Below, in pieces: positions 56,932-64,000 of a DNA stretch of 64,000 bases (position 1 is its first letter; every line of letters begins with the position of its first letter). The DNA lies in contig NZ_JAKGCU010000009.1 in NCBI RefSeq assembly GCF_021556435.1, forward strand, positions 1-64,000, given 5' to 3'. The position numbers and the translations under genes are program-made. The notes beneath the pieces are model-generated. The model was not told where the DNA came from and searched no databases. It saw nothing but the letters and a program-made list of their open reading frames with translations. This stretch comes from Gordonia tangerina (lineage in GTDB: Bacteria; Actinomycetota; Actinomycetes; Mycobacteriales; Mycobacteriaceae).

Positions 56932-57007
56932 TGGTGCCCCCGATAGGATTCGAACCTATGGCCTTCTGCTCCGGAGGCAGACGCTCTATCCCCTGAGCTA
57001 CGGGGGC
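56932..57007 (-). tRNA. tRNA-Arg (anticodon CCG), intact, attB target
   Basis: Minus-strand gene with acceptor arms GCCCCCG (57007-57001) and CGGGGGC, D arm GCTCAGGGGATAGAGC, anticodon loop CTCCGGA (anticodon CCG), T arm TAGGTTCGAATCCTA, and an encoded CCA at 56934-56932. The element sits directly on its 3' side and restored the gene end at integration. It lies 81 bp after the sbcC-like gene on the same strand. Confidence 0.95.
56934..56955 (+). other. attR: 22-bp att core inside the tRNA-Arg gene
   Basis: Identical to 42239-42260. It covers the T-arm 3' half, acceptor strand, discriminator and part of the CCA. Excision between the two copies would remove about 14.7 kb and leave a complete tRNA gene. 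Confidence 0.92.
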
Positions 57008-57088
57008 TCATCGGGCGAGGGTTAGCGTAGCGCACCCGCCGGGGTGATCCCAAAACCGGGGCGGCGCGTCGCGCCCTGCCCTCGATCG

Positions 57089-59701
57089 TCACACGGCGAC
57101 GATCTCGGCCTCGTCGACACCCCGGTATCGGTCGGGGCTGCATGTCAGCACGATGACCTGCGCGTCGCGCCCGGCCGCGGTGAGCACCTCTCCCATGGCC
57201 GCGATCCGGTGCGGATCGCTGTAGCCGAGTGCGTCGTCGAGGAGCACCGGCACTCCGTCGGCCTCGTCGACGAGCGTGGCGCAGGCCAGCCGGGTGAGCA
57301 GTGCCAACTGTTCGCGCGCCCCGCCGGACAATGCCTCGTGCGCGATGGTGAGGCCATCGACGGTGCGCGACACCACTTCCAGGTTGTCGTCGACATCGAA
57401 ACTCACTCCCGCTCCGAATACGTGGGCACCCAGCTCCGCCAGGCGCCGGGCGAAGGGGTCGGCGTAGCGGGTGCGTGTCTGCTGACGTTTGTCCACGAGC
57501 GTCCGGTACAGCAGCTCGGCCGCGTCGGCACGCCGCTGTACGCGGTCCCGGGCTGCGATGGCACTCTCGAGTTCTGCCGTCGCGTCCTGGAGCAGGTCGA
57601 GGCGCGACTCGTCACGGTAGAGCTCGATCCGCGCGCGGAGTTCGGTGGCGGAGCGTTCGAGGTCGGCATGTTCGCGCGCAATCGCGGCGAGGTCGGCGGT
57701 CACCCGCTCCCGCCGTAACTCGATCTCGGCGACGTCGAGACGCGCGAGCTCGGTCTCGAGTCGACCGAGCCGGTCACGTGCCTCACCGAGCCGCGTGGCC
57801 GCGGCCTGCACCGTTCGTCGCGCATCATCGTCGCTGAGTTGCGCGAGCATCTCGGCGCGGCGTCTTTCCAGCTCGACCATGCGGCCAGCCAGTCGCTCGC
57901 GCTCCTCCCGAGCCATACGCCCCTCGGTGCGGGCCTCCCGTGCGGCCGAATGCTGCTGTGTGACCGCACGTTCCGCCGACATCACCAGTTCGGAGAGCTC
58001 ACGCTCGGTCCCCGCGAGCGACGCGATGTCATCGGGGTCAACGTCGGCGCCTGCCGACTCCGTCTCGATGATGGTGCGCAGCTCGTCACGTCGTTCGACC
58101 ATGGCACGGTGGCTTCGGTCACCGATGAGTTCGCGTGCCCGTCGTTGCGAACTCGCCCGCCGCTCCACCAGGCTCGCGCGCTCTCGCGCCCGATCCGCAT
58201 GGTCGTCGAGGCCGGCGAGCCCGTGGGTGGCACAGAACGCCGCTATCTCATGGTCTACCGTTGCGAGTTCTTGTGCCGGAGCGGCGGTGTCGGCACCGGG
58301 GCGGACCGTGACCGTGACCACTCCGGCGACCTCTATGACCGCGTCGGTCACGGCCACCCGATCGGCGGTGTCGGCCACGGCCTCACCATCCACGGTGACA
58401 GTGCTCGCACCGGTCGGTTCGACGGTGAAGCGCGCCGCGACCGCTTCCAGCCGCGCCTGAGCCACCGCACGACGCCGCGCCAGGTCGACCGCGGTGTGGA
58501 CCGCGGACGCATCGACGGTGTTGGCCCGCAGCGACTCGTCGAGAGTCGACGACTCGGCGGCGATGCGATCGAGTTCGACGAGCCGTTCATCGAGATCGCG
58601 CAGTTCGCGACGTTGTTCTCGAACGCGCTGCGCGGACTGCGCCGCCGACAACGCGGTCTGGACCATCTGCCAGCGTTCGCGGACGGCATGCAACTCGTCC
58701 TCGAGGTGTCGCGCCGAGGTCTCAGCGCGTTGCGCCCGTGCATCGTGGTCGGCGATCCCGGCTCCCAGCCGTTCGGCATCGACCGTCGCTGCGGCGATCT
58801 GCGCCGCGACCCGCTCCCGATCGACGACATCGCGCTGCGCCAGCTGACTGGCCGTGAGCAGATGCCGCACCTCGGCGTCGGCCGCCGCCTGCTCGGTCTG
58901 TAGACGCTCGATTTCGGTCCAGCTGATCGCGAGTTCGTCGCGCTCGACCTCACGCAACTCCCGGGTGCGCGCGAGTTCGGACCGGCGATCGAGGAGGCTG
59001 CGAAGGCGCTGCGCATCGGCGTCGACCGCGTCTCGGGCGTCGGCAAGTGTCCGGCAACGCTTGTCGAGCTCGTCGGCGGTCCGCATCGCGGCGGCGAGTT
59101 CGCCAGTGGGCCGGCCCTGACCCAAGGTCCGGTAGCGACGGTACTCGGCCTCGGCGGCGTCGATGAGGGCCTGTTCGGCAACCTCCGCCGACGCGGAATC
59201 CGCTGTGTCACTGTCGGACTCCGAAGCCCGATCCAGAGCACGGGCGAGAGCGGCACTGTCGCCCATCGGACGACCGGCCGCGTCATCGGCCTGCAACAAC
59301 CGAAGAGCGCGGAACAGCGTGAGATCGGCGTGTCCGCCCAGGATCTCCAGTACGCGTTCGTGCGCGTCGCGCCCGGTGAGCTGTTCTGGACGCGGCCGAT
59401 GGATGCTCAGATTCGTCGCCGGCTGCCGATTGAACCGCTTCGAGTAGGTGAAGTGCCAAGGGCCGCAGGATATCTCGACCTCGACCTCGGTACCCACCTC
59501 ACGGCCGGCCGGCATGATCGCACGGACCTTCGCCGCTTTGCTCTCGGCACGGACGTCGAGCAGCAACTCAAGAGCCTCGATCATCGAGGATTTGCCCGCC
59601 TCGTTGGCGCCCTCGACGACGGTCACCCCGCGTTCGGCGAACCGGATGTCCCGGTCGGCGACACCCCGGTACTCGTGCAGACGCATCCGATGGAGCCTCA
59701 T
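57089..59701 (-). CDS. SbcC/YhaN-like SMC-type ATPase
   Basis: 870 residues. N-terminal Walker A VVEGANEAGKSSMIEALELLL, a long coiled coil (about 180-740, very rich in Arg/Glu/Ala) and C-terminal signature ALSGGAREQLALLTRLACA with Walker B VPVLLDDALGYSD. The coiled-coil middle lacks the CxxC zinc hook of Rad50/SbcC; a globular hinge-like part lies at about 410-490 instead. This matches YhaN-type proteins. With the phosphoesterase encoded just upstream (ATGA overlap) it should form a DNA end-processing nuclease complex. Confidence 0.85.
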   Translation of the reverse strand: MRLHRMRLHEYRGVADRDIRFAERGVTVVEGANEAGKSSMIEALELLLDVRAESKAAKVRAIMPAGREVGTEVEVEISCGPWHFTYSKRFNRQPATNLSIHRPRPEQLTGRDAHERVLEILGGHADLTLFRALRLLQADDAAGRPMGDSAALARALDRASESDSDTADSASAEVAEQALIDAAEAEYRRYRTLGQGRPTGELAAAMRTADELDKRCRTLADARDAVDADAQRLRSLLDRRSELARTRELREVERDELAISWTEIERLQTEQAAADAEVRHLLTASQLAQRDVVDRERVAAQIAAATVDAERLGAGIADHDARAQRAETSARHLEDELHAVRERWQMVQTALSAAQSAQRVREQRRELRDLDERLVELDRIAAESSTLDESLRANTVDASAVHTAVDLARRRAVAQARLEAVAARFTVEPTGASTVTVDGEAVADTADRVAVTDAVIEVAGVVTVTVRPGADTAAPAQELATVDHEIAAFCATHGLAGLDDHADRARERASLVERRASSQRRARELIGDRSHRAMVERRDELRTIIETESAGADVDPDDIASLAGTERELSELVMSAERAVTQQHSAAREARTEGRMAREERERLAGRMVELERRRAEMLAQLSDDDARRTVQAAATRLGEARDRLGRLETELARLDVAEIELRRERVTADLAAIAREHADLERSATELRARIELYRDESRLDLLQDATAELESAIAARDRVQRRADAAELLYRTLVDKRQQTRTRYADPFARRLAELGAHVFGAGVSFDVDDNLEVVSRTVDGLTIAHEALSGGAREQLALLTRLACATLVDEADGVPVLLDDALGYSDPHRIAAMGEVLTAAGRDAQVIVLTCSPDRYRGVDEAEIVAV

Positions 59702-60972
59702 CGAATCCTCCCGGTGAGGCGATGCAACAGGGCCAGCGCATCGCGCGCGTTGCGCGCCTCGTCGAGGTCGGTGGATCCGCTGCGGTCGAACAGCTCCTCG
59801 GCGGCCTCCCGGACGTAGCCCCCGACCCCAAGGTCGGCTAGGTCACCATCGTCGGCGACCACCACGAGATCTTCCGCGCCGTCCGGCCGGGTGACCGAGG
59901 CGAATCGGTCGGCGGCCTCCTCGAGCAACTCGTCGAGCGCTGCCCCCTCCGTGACCGACACCGACCCGACGAGCCGCAAACCGAGCACCACCCTCGGTTT
60001 GTCGTCGATGTCGTCGAGTCGCCGGCGCAACGCCTCGATGTCGGCGAGTCCGGCGATGTCGGCCGACACCGTCCGAAATGACCACTGCCCCACCCGATGC
60101 GGAACCACGTCGACATCGCGCGACGAACCGGAACGGCGCAGGGTGACCGCGAGGACATGGCCGGGCTCCTGCTCGATGTGATCGAAGTTGGTGACCTCGT
60201 GTGCACCCGGGTACCACACCCGTCCGGTGGTCCCCACCGAGGTGACCGAGTGCCGATCGCCCAGAGCGACATAGTCGAGCAGGCCACCGTCGACCGCGGC
60301 CTCCACCGCGGCGAGCCCGATGAGCGCCTCGTCGCCGCCCGGGGTCAACGCGTCGACACCGCCGTGGCCCACCATCACCCGGATGGCGTCGGCAGGCGCG
60401 AGACGTGCTACCTGGGCGGCCACCAGATCGGTTCCCGGCTGCTTGTGCGACCAGGGCGCAGCGATCAGCTCGACACCCGCGCGCACCTGATGCACACCTG
60501 CACCCGAAAGCACCGTGACGTTGTCCGGGCAAGCCTGCGCAAAGGTCCGGGAACGATAGATCCCCGCCGCGTCGAAGGGATCATGGTTGCCCGGCAACAG
60601 GTATACGGGGATTCCATAGGCGCCGAGAGCGTCGAGGGTGCGGCGGATGATCTTCGACGACACCCGATGGTCTTCGAAGACATCCCCGGACACCACCACG
60701 AACTCGGCGTCCACCTCGGCGGCGAGTGTGCCGATGCGTTCGACGGCCTCGTGGCGCGCGGCGGTGTAGGCATGCGCGGCGTCGGCATCGAGGTGGCGCC
60801 GCGTCATCCCCAACTGCCAATCGGCCGTGTGCAGGAAGGTCACCTCGTGCGCGGACCCGGCCACCGATCCCGGCGACTCGAGCCGGCCTGCGCCCGCCGC
60901 CACTGGCCGGGACCGGTTCGGCTGTGTCTGGTCGGGATCGAACCCCGGCAGGTCGAACAACGGCACGGTCAT
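59698..60972 (-). CDS. SbcD/YhaO-like metallophosphoesterase (DNA repair exonuclease)
   Basis: 424 residues from an ATG with GGGAGG 7 nt upstream. After a Pro/Asp-rich N-terminus (1-42) come the calcineurin-like motifs: FLHTADWQLG, FVVVSGDVFEDH, LLPGNHDPFD, VMVGHGGV and LGDRHS. These bind two Mn2+ ions. A C-terminal region (about 330-424) probably contacts the ATPase. Equivalent to Mre11/SbcD; the family trims double-strand ends and hairpins. First gene of the two-gene operon. Confidence 0.88.
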   Translation of the reverse strand: MTVPLFDLPGFDPDQTQPNRSRPVAAGAGRLESPGSVAGSAHEVTFLHTADWQLGMTRRHLDADAAHAYTAARHEAVERIGTLAAEVDAEFVVVSGDVFEDHRVSSKIIRRTLDALGAYGIPVYLLPGNHDPFDAAGIYRSRTFAQACPDNVTVLSGAGVHQVRAGVELIAAPWSHKQPGTDLVAAQVARLAPADAIRVMVGHGGVDALTPGGDEALIGLAAVEAAVDGGLLDYVALGDRHSVTSVGTTGRVWYPGAHEVTNFDHIEQEPGHVLAVTLRRSGSSRDVDVVPHRVGQWSFRTVSADIAGLADIEALRRRLDDIDDKPRVVLGLRLVGSVSVTEGAALDELLEEAADRFASVTRPDGAEDLVVVADDGDLADLGVGGYVREAAEELFDRSGSTDLDEARNARDALALLHRLTGRIR

Positions 60973-61063
60973 GTCTCACCTCCCACTCTCGAGCCGCATC
61001 CTACGAGCGTGGACCGACACACTGTGGGAGGCGAAGCCGTGAGCTGGTGCGGTGCCGCGCGGA

Positions 61064-62587
61064 TCAGGCCGTTGCGACGGGCCCGGCCGCCGCGCTGTCG
61101 CCGGCCTGCGCACCCTGCCCACCAGGCGCGGGCACACCGGCCTGATGACGAGGTGTGACGAAGAACAGGGCCGCTGCCACGCCGATCAACAACACTGCCG
61201 CGGGCAGGTAGAGCGACTGACCCATGGCGGTGGCGAAGCCGTCCCGGACCGCATCGGGTAGCTGGCCGCCGGCGCTGTGGTGTTCGGTGTCGACTCCCGG
61301 GAGCAGAGTGGCCAGACGCGTCTGCATCAGCGCGCCCACCGCGGCGCTGCCGAGCACCGAACCGATCATCCGCGTGGTGTTGTACACGCCGGCGCCGGCG
61401 CCGGCCTGATGCCACGGCAGGTTGCGGGTCGCCGTGGCTGCCAACGGCGCCCAGATCCCGGCCGACGCGACGCCCATCAGACACATCGGGATGATCAGCA
61501 GCCACACCGGGGTTTCCGGACGGGCGATCATGCCTAGCCAGCCGACCGCAACGGCGTTCAGCAGCAACGCAGAGGCGATGATCGTACGTGGGTGCACCCG
61601 GTCGAGGACCCGACCGACGATCGGCGCGAGTGCACCGGTCAGCAACGCCATCGGCACCATCATCACCGCAGCCCGGGTGGGTGACATGCCACCGACGAGC
61701 TGCAGGAAGAACATCGTGGGGATCATCAGACCGGAGATCGCGAAGCCCATCGACGCGATCCCGATGTTGGCCAGGGAGAAGTTGCGGTCGGCGAAAAGCG
61801 ACAGCGGCACCAACGGTTCGCCCTTGATGCGCGATTGCCACCACACGAACAGAGCCATGAGCACCACGCCGCCGATGATCAGTGACCAGATCAAGGCGTT
61901 CCAGCCGTACTTCTCGCCGTCCTGAATTCCGAAGACGAGCGCGAACATACCCGCTGCCGACAAGGCGACACCGAGCCAGTCGAATTGATGGTCGTGCGTT
62001 TCCACGTCGGGCACGAGCACAGCGGCCAACACCAGGCCGACGACGCCGACCGGCAGGTTGACGAAAAAGATCCACTCCCAGCCCAATCCGTCGGTCAGGA
62101 TGCCGCCAAGCAGCGGTCCCACCAGCGTCGCGACGCCGGCGACGGTGCCCCAGACGCCCATGGCCGCACCACGCTTCTCCGGCGGGAAGATGCGGGTGAT
62201 CAGCGCCATCGTCTGCGGGGTGATCAAGGCGGCGCCGACACCCTGGAGGGCTCGGGCGGCAACGAGTTCACCGATGGTGTCGGAGAATCCGCACCAGACG
62301 CTCGCGATCGTGAATACCAGCAAGCCGATCTGGTAGACGCGTTTCGGCCCGTACTTGTCGCCGAGACGGCCGGTGATCAGCAGCGGGACCGCGTAGGTGA
62401 GCAGGTAGGCGCTGGTGACCCACACGATGCCGTTCACGTCGGTGTCGAGTGCGGTCTGGATCTGCGGCTGCGCCACGGCGACGATCGTCATGTCCACGAG
62501 GATCATGAAGAAGCCGACACACAGCGCCAGCATCGCCGCCCAGGGCCGGGTGGTCAGCGGCACGGCGGGGGTTGATGGAGAGGTCAT
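61064..62587 (-). CDS. MFS drug/proton antiporter, DHA2 (14-TM, EmrB/QacA) family
   Basis: 507 residues from the ATG overlapping the PadR stop (ATGA). About 14 membrane segments. Motif A is GRLGDKYGPKRVYQ, motif B region VAARALQGVGAALITPQTM, motif C-like GPLLGGILTDGLGWEWIFFVNLPVG, and the D1-motif LDMTIV-like sequence (LVDMTIVAVAQPQIQ) in TM1. Export of cationic dyes or antibiotics is typical. Its coupling to a PadR gene suggests induction by the exported compound. The C-terminus is a disordered Gly/Ala tail. Confidence 0.92.
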   Translation of the reverse strand: MTSPSTPAVPLTTRPWAAMLALCVGFFMILVDMTIVAVAQPQIQTALDTDVNGIVWVTSAYLLTYAVPLLITGRLGDKYGPKRVYQIGLLVFTIASVWCGFSDTIGELVAARALQGVGAALITPQTMALITRIFPPEKRGAAMGVWGTVAGVATLVGPLLGGILTDGLGWEWIFFVNLPVGVVGLVLAAVLVPDVETHDHQFDWLGVALSAAGMFALVFGIQDGEKYGWNALIWSLIIGGVVLMALFVWWQSRIKGEPLVPLSLFADRNFSLANIGIASMGFAISGLMIPTMFFLQLVGGMSPTRAAVMMVPMALLTGALAPIVGRVLDRVHPRTIIASALLLNAVAVGWLGMIARPETPVWLLIIPMCLMGVASAGIWAPLAATATRNLPWHQAGAGAGVYNTTRMIGSVLGSAAVGALMQTRLATLLPGVDTEHHSAGGQLPDAVRDGFATAMGQSLYLPAAVLLIGVAAALFFVTPRHQAGVPAPGGQGAQAGDSAAAGPVATA

Positions 62588-63213
62588 GCGTCGGCGTCCT
62601 TCTCGTGCGGTGCGGTGGAGGCGGCGACGGCCCGGAAGTCCGGGTCGTCGAGCCAGGCGATGGAGTGGTTTGTCAAACGTTCGAGCAGGCCACGGAGCCA
62701 GTCGATCTGCGCACTCAATGTCGTGATGCGACAGCCGATGTCGAGATAGAACATCTCCGCCTTGCCGCTGTCGGCGGCCTCGGCGGCGCCCACGCGCAGG
62801 TTCTCGAGTTCGGCGCACATCTGCGTCAGCCGCGTGGTGAGCAGCTCGATGACACGCGACCGCGGCAGTCCATGGGCCTCCGAGAGCGCCAGATACAACT
62901 GTGGATACTCCGTCGGATGCCCTTCGAGCAGCTGCTCGAGGCTGCGCGCCAAGGCGGCGCGGCCGGTGGCGGTGATGCGATAGATCGTCCGCTCGGGGCG
63001 ATTGCCCTCCCGCTCGACGTCGTGAACCTCGATCAGCTCTTTGTCGGACAATCGGTCGACCGTGTGATAGAGCGTGCCGGGCCGGAATTTCACGAGGCGG
63101 TCTTCGCGCCGCTCGATCGTGGTCTGAAACATCTCATAGGGATGCATCGGCCGCTCGGCCACCAGCCCGAGCACGAGTACCGCCAGGGGCGGCAACATCC
63201 CGTTCGCCGACAT
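62584..63213 (-). CDS. PadR-family transcriptional regulator
   Basis: 209 residues. The N-terminal winged HTH (LAVLVLGLVAERPMHPYEM, FRPGTLYHTVDRLSDKELIEVHDVEREGNRPERTIYRITATGR) is classic PadR; the C-terminal helices (about 110-190) form the dimerisation and ligand region. GAGGA stands 7 nt upstream of the ATG. It is co-transcribed with the MFS exporter. The palindrome 32 bp upstream of its start is the likely autoregulatory site. Confidence 0.94.
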   Translation of the reverse strand: MSANGMLPPLAVLVLGLVAERPMHPYEMFQTTIERREDRLVKFRPGTLYHTVDRLSDKELIEVHDVEREGNRPERTIYRITATGRAALARSLEQLLEGHPTEYPQLYLALSEAHGLPRSRVIELLTTRLTQMCAELENLRVGAAEAADSGKAEMFYLDIGCRITTLSAQIDWLRGLLERLTNHSIAWLDDPDFRAVAASTAPHEKDADA

Positions 63214-63244
63214 GCGCTGATCCTCGCTCGCTATCCGAAGTCAA

Positions 63245-63262
63245 ATATTCCAGATGGAATAT
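63245..63262. promoter_or_regulatory. 7-4-7 palindrome, probable PadR operator
   Basis: ATATTCC and GGAATAT separated by AGAT, in a short AT-rich island between the divergent padR and reductase genes. On the minus strand it is followed by TTGACT (63243-63238), so a bound protein would overlap the padR promoter region. Confidence 0.6.
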
Positions 63263-63303
63263 ACCGTTTCGACCATCTTCTGCCAACCGTCGGACGGGGT
63301 CAT

Positions 63304-63309
63304 TACTGT
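63304..63309 (+). promoter_or_regulatory. -10 element for a probably leaderless transcript
   Basis: TACTGT lies exactly 7 nt before the ATG of the reductase gene, and no ribosome-binding site precedes the ATG. This spacing is that of leaderless genes in actinobacteria, with transcription starting at the A of ATG. No clear -35. Confidence 0.45.
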
Positions 63310-63316
63310 GGATCAC

Positions 63317-64000
63317 ATGACCACCAACAGCCCCCGCACCGCCGCGGCCGCCCCCACCGAGGGAGCGGCGACCGAGCAGGGTGTCTATGTGACCACCGGA
63401 CAGGAGTTCGTCCGGGACACGAACTACATCGACACACGGATCACCCGCGACGGCCGCGACGGTTACCCCGTCGAGGCAGGCCGCTACCGCCTGGTCGTCG
63501 CCCGGGCCTGCCCATGGGCCAACCGGACGATCATCGTGCGCCGCCTCCTCGGCCTCGAGAACGCGCTGTCGATGGGCATGTGCGGACCCACCCATGACTC
63601 GGACTCGTGGACCTTCGACCTCGACCCCGAGGGCCTCGACCCGGTGCTGCAGATCCCTCGTCTCAAGGACGCGTACGAGAAACGGTTCCCCGGTTACCCC
63701 AAGGGGATCACCGTGCCCGCGGTGGTCGACATCCCGACCGGTGCGGTGGTCACCAACGACTACCCGCAGATCACCATCGACTTCGAACTCGAATGGACCG
63801 ACCACCACCGCGAAGGCGCACCGGAGCTCTATCCCGAACATCTGCGCGGTGAGATCGACGAAGTCAACCGGGGTGTGTACACCGAGGTCAACAATGGTGT
63901 CTACCGTTGCGGCTTCGCCGGGGACCAGGAGGCCTACGAGAAGGCCTACGACCGGCTGTTCGCCAAGCTCGACGAACTCTCCGAGCGCCTGGCCAACCAG
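63317..64000 (+). CDS. Glutathionyl-hydroquinone reductase-like protein (partial, runs off the window)
   Basis: 228 residues visible, the gene continues past the right edge. The thioredoxin-fold active site RLVVARACPWANRTIIVRRLLGLE has the CPW motif of glutathionyl-hydroquinone reductases (YqjG/Ecm4 group of glutathione transferases); SWTFDLDPEGLDPVLQIPRLKDAY and ITVPAVVD are also typical. Since actinobacteria use mycothiol, the thiol partner may be mycothiol rather than glutathione. Possible role: reducing thiol adducts of quinones. Divergent from padR-MFS, so it may share the PadR operator. Confidence 0.85.
   Translation, partial: MTTNSPRTAAAAPTEGAATEQGVYVTTGQEFVRDTNYIDTRITRDGRDGYPVEAGRYRLVVARACPWANRTIIVRRLLGLENALSMGMCGPTHDSDSWTFDLDPEGLDPVLQIPRLKDAYEKRFPGYPKGITVPAVVDIPTGAVVTNDYPQITIDFELEWTDHHREGAPELYPEHLRGEIDEVNRGVYTEVNNGVYRCGFAGDQEAYEKAYDRLFAKLDELSERLANQ

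Larger units (their letters stand above)
42239..56955. mobile_element. Integrated phage-like element (about 14.7 kb), satellite-like prophage in tRNA-Arg(CCG)
   Basis: Bounded by the 22-bp att repeats. Left to right: integrase, xis-like HTH, overlapping replication-type operon, HK97 protease, capsid, tape measure, HNH nuclease, a cargo gene, and a convergent four-gene operon. Absent by eye: terminase large subunit, portal, head-tail connectors, tail tube, baseplate, holin or endolysin as separate genes. The plan int-xis-DUF2742-ATPase-protease-capsid recalls the phiRv1/phiRv2 elements of M. tuberculosis. All frames look intact and many overlap by 4 bp, which argues against simple decay. Confidence 0.9.

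Overview
The window is chromosomal DNA of a high-GC mycolic-acid actinomycete. A Gordonia-like genus is my best guess, inferred from gene order and protein sequence rather than from a database search. Supporting signs are a mycobacterial-type ATP synthase operon with a fused b/delta subunit, a c-ring almost identical to the mycobacterial one, MurA with Asp in place of the catalytic Cys, an N-terminally extended Rho, and the gene order argS-lysA-hom-thrC-thrB-rho-rpmE-prfA-prmC-sua5-wecA-atpIBEFHAGDC-DUF2550-adenosyltransferase-murA, which is also the order known from Mycobacterium.

Layout. 1-0.85 kb: the 5' end of a 16S rRNA gene (minus strand) with its leader and promoter region. 0.85-9.5 kb: a mycofactocin-linked alcohol oxidation locus with the methyltransferase MftM (plus strand) and, on the minus strand, an NDMA-type methanol/alcohol dehydrogenase (mdo/mno), a MoxR AAA+ ATPase and a VWA protein that both carry His-rich metal-binding stretches, a second iron-type alcohol dehydrogenase, and a GAF histidine kinase with a LuxR-type regulator. 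Two hairpins follow mdo. 9.5-12.7 kb: a Co/Ni ECF uptake operon (cbiM, PDGLE protein, cbiQ, cbiO), a perfect 12-bp inverted repeat upstream of it, and an NmtR-like ArsR regulator. The alcohol and cobalt loci sit between murA and the rRNA operon. 12.7-15.1 kb: murA, PduO-type cobalamin adenosyltransferase and a DUF2550 protein. 15.2-23.3 kb: the ATP synthase operon. 23.5-29.1 kb: wecA, an SHMT-like enzyme, sua5, prmC, prfA, rpmE. 29.3-30.5 kb: a CysJ-like flavin reductase behind an IdeR/DtxR-type iron box. 30.6-39.5 kb: rho, then the Thr/Lys genes and argS. 39.6-42.0 kb: DUF3105, DUF305 and YrhK-like membrane proteins.

42.2-56.96 kb is an integrated element of about 14.7 kb bounded by a 22-bp repeat. 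The right copy is the 3' end of an intact tRNA-Arg(CCG). It holds a tyrosine integrase, an excisionase-like HTH protein, a tightly overlapping early operon (DUF6011, DUF2742, RecA-like ATPase and small proteins), an HK97-type protease and capsid, a 1344-residue tape-measure protein with peptidase and lysozyme-like segments, an HNH nuclease, a probable leaderless cargo gene, and a four-gene convergent operon at the right end. I see no terminase large subunit, portal, tail tube or lysis genes. The plan resembles the small mycobacterial elements phiRv1/phiRv2 but with a tape measure added, so a helper-dependent satellite is the most interesting reading.

57-64 kb: an SbcC/YhaN-like ATPase with an SbcD/YhaO-like nuclease, an MFS drug exporter co-transcribed with a PadR regulator, and divergently a glutathionyl-hydroquinone reductase-like gene running off the window. 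A 7-4-7 palindrome lies in the PadR intergenic region.
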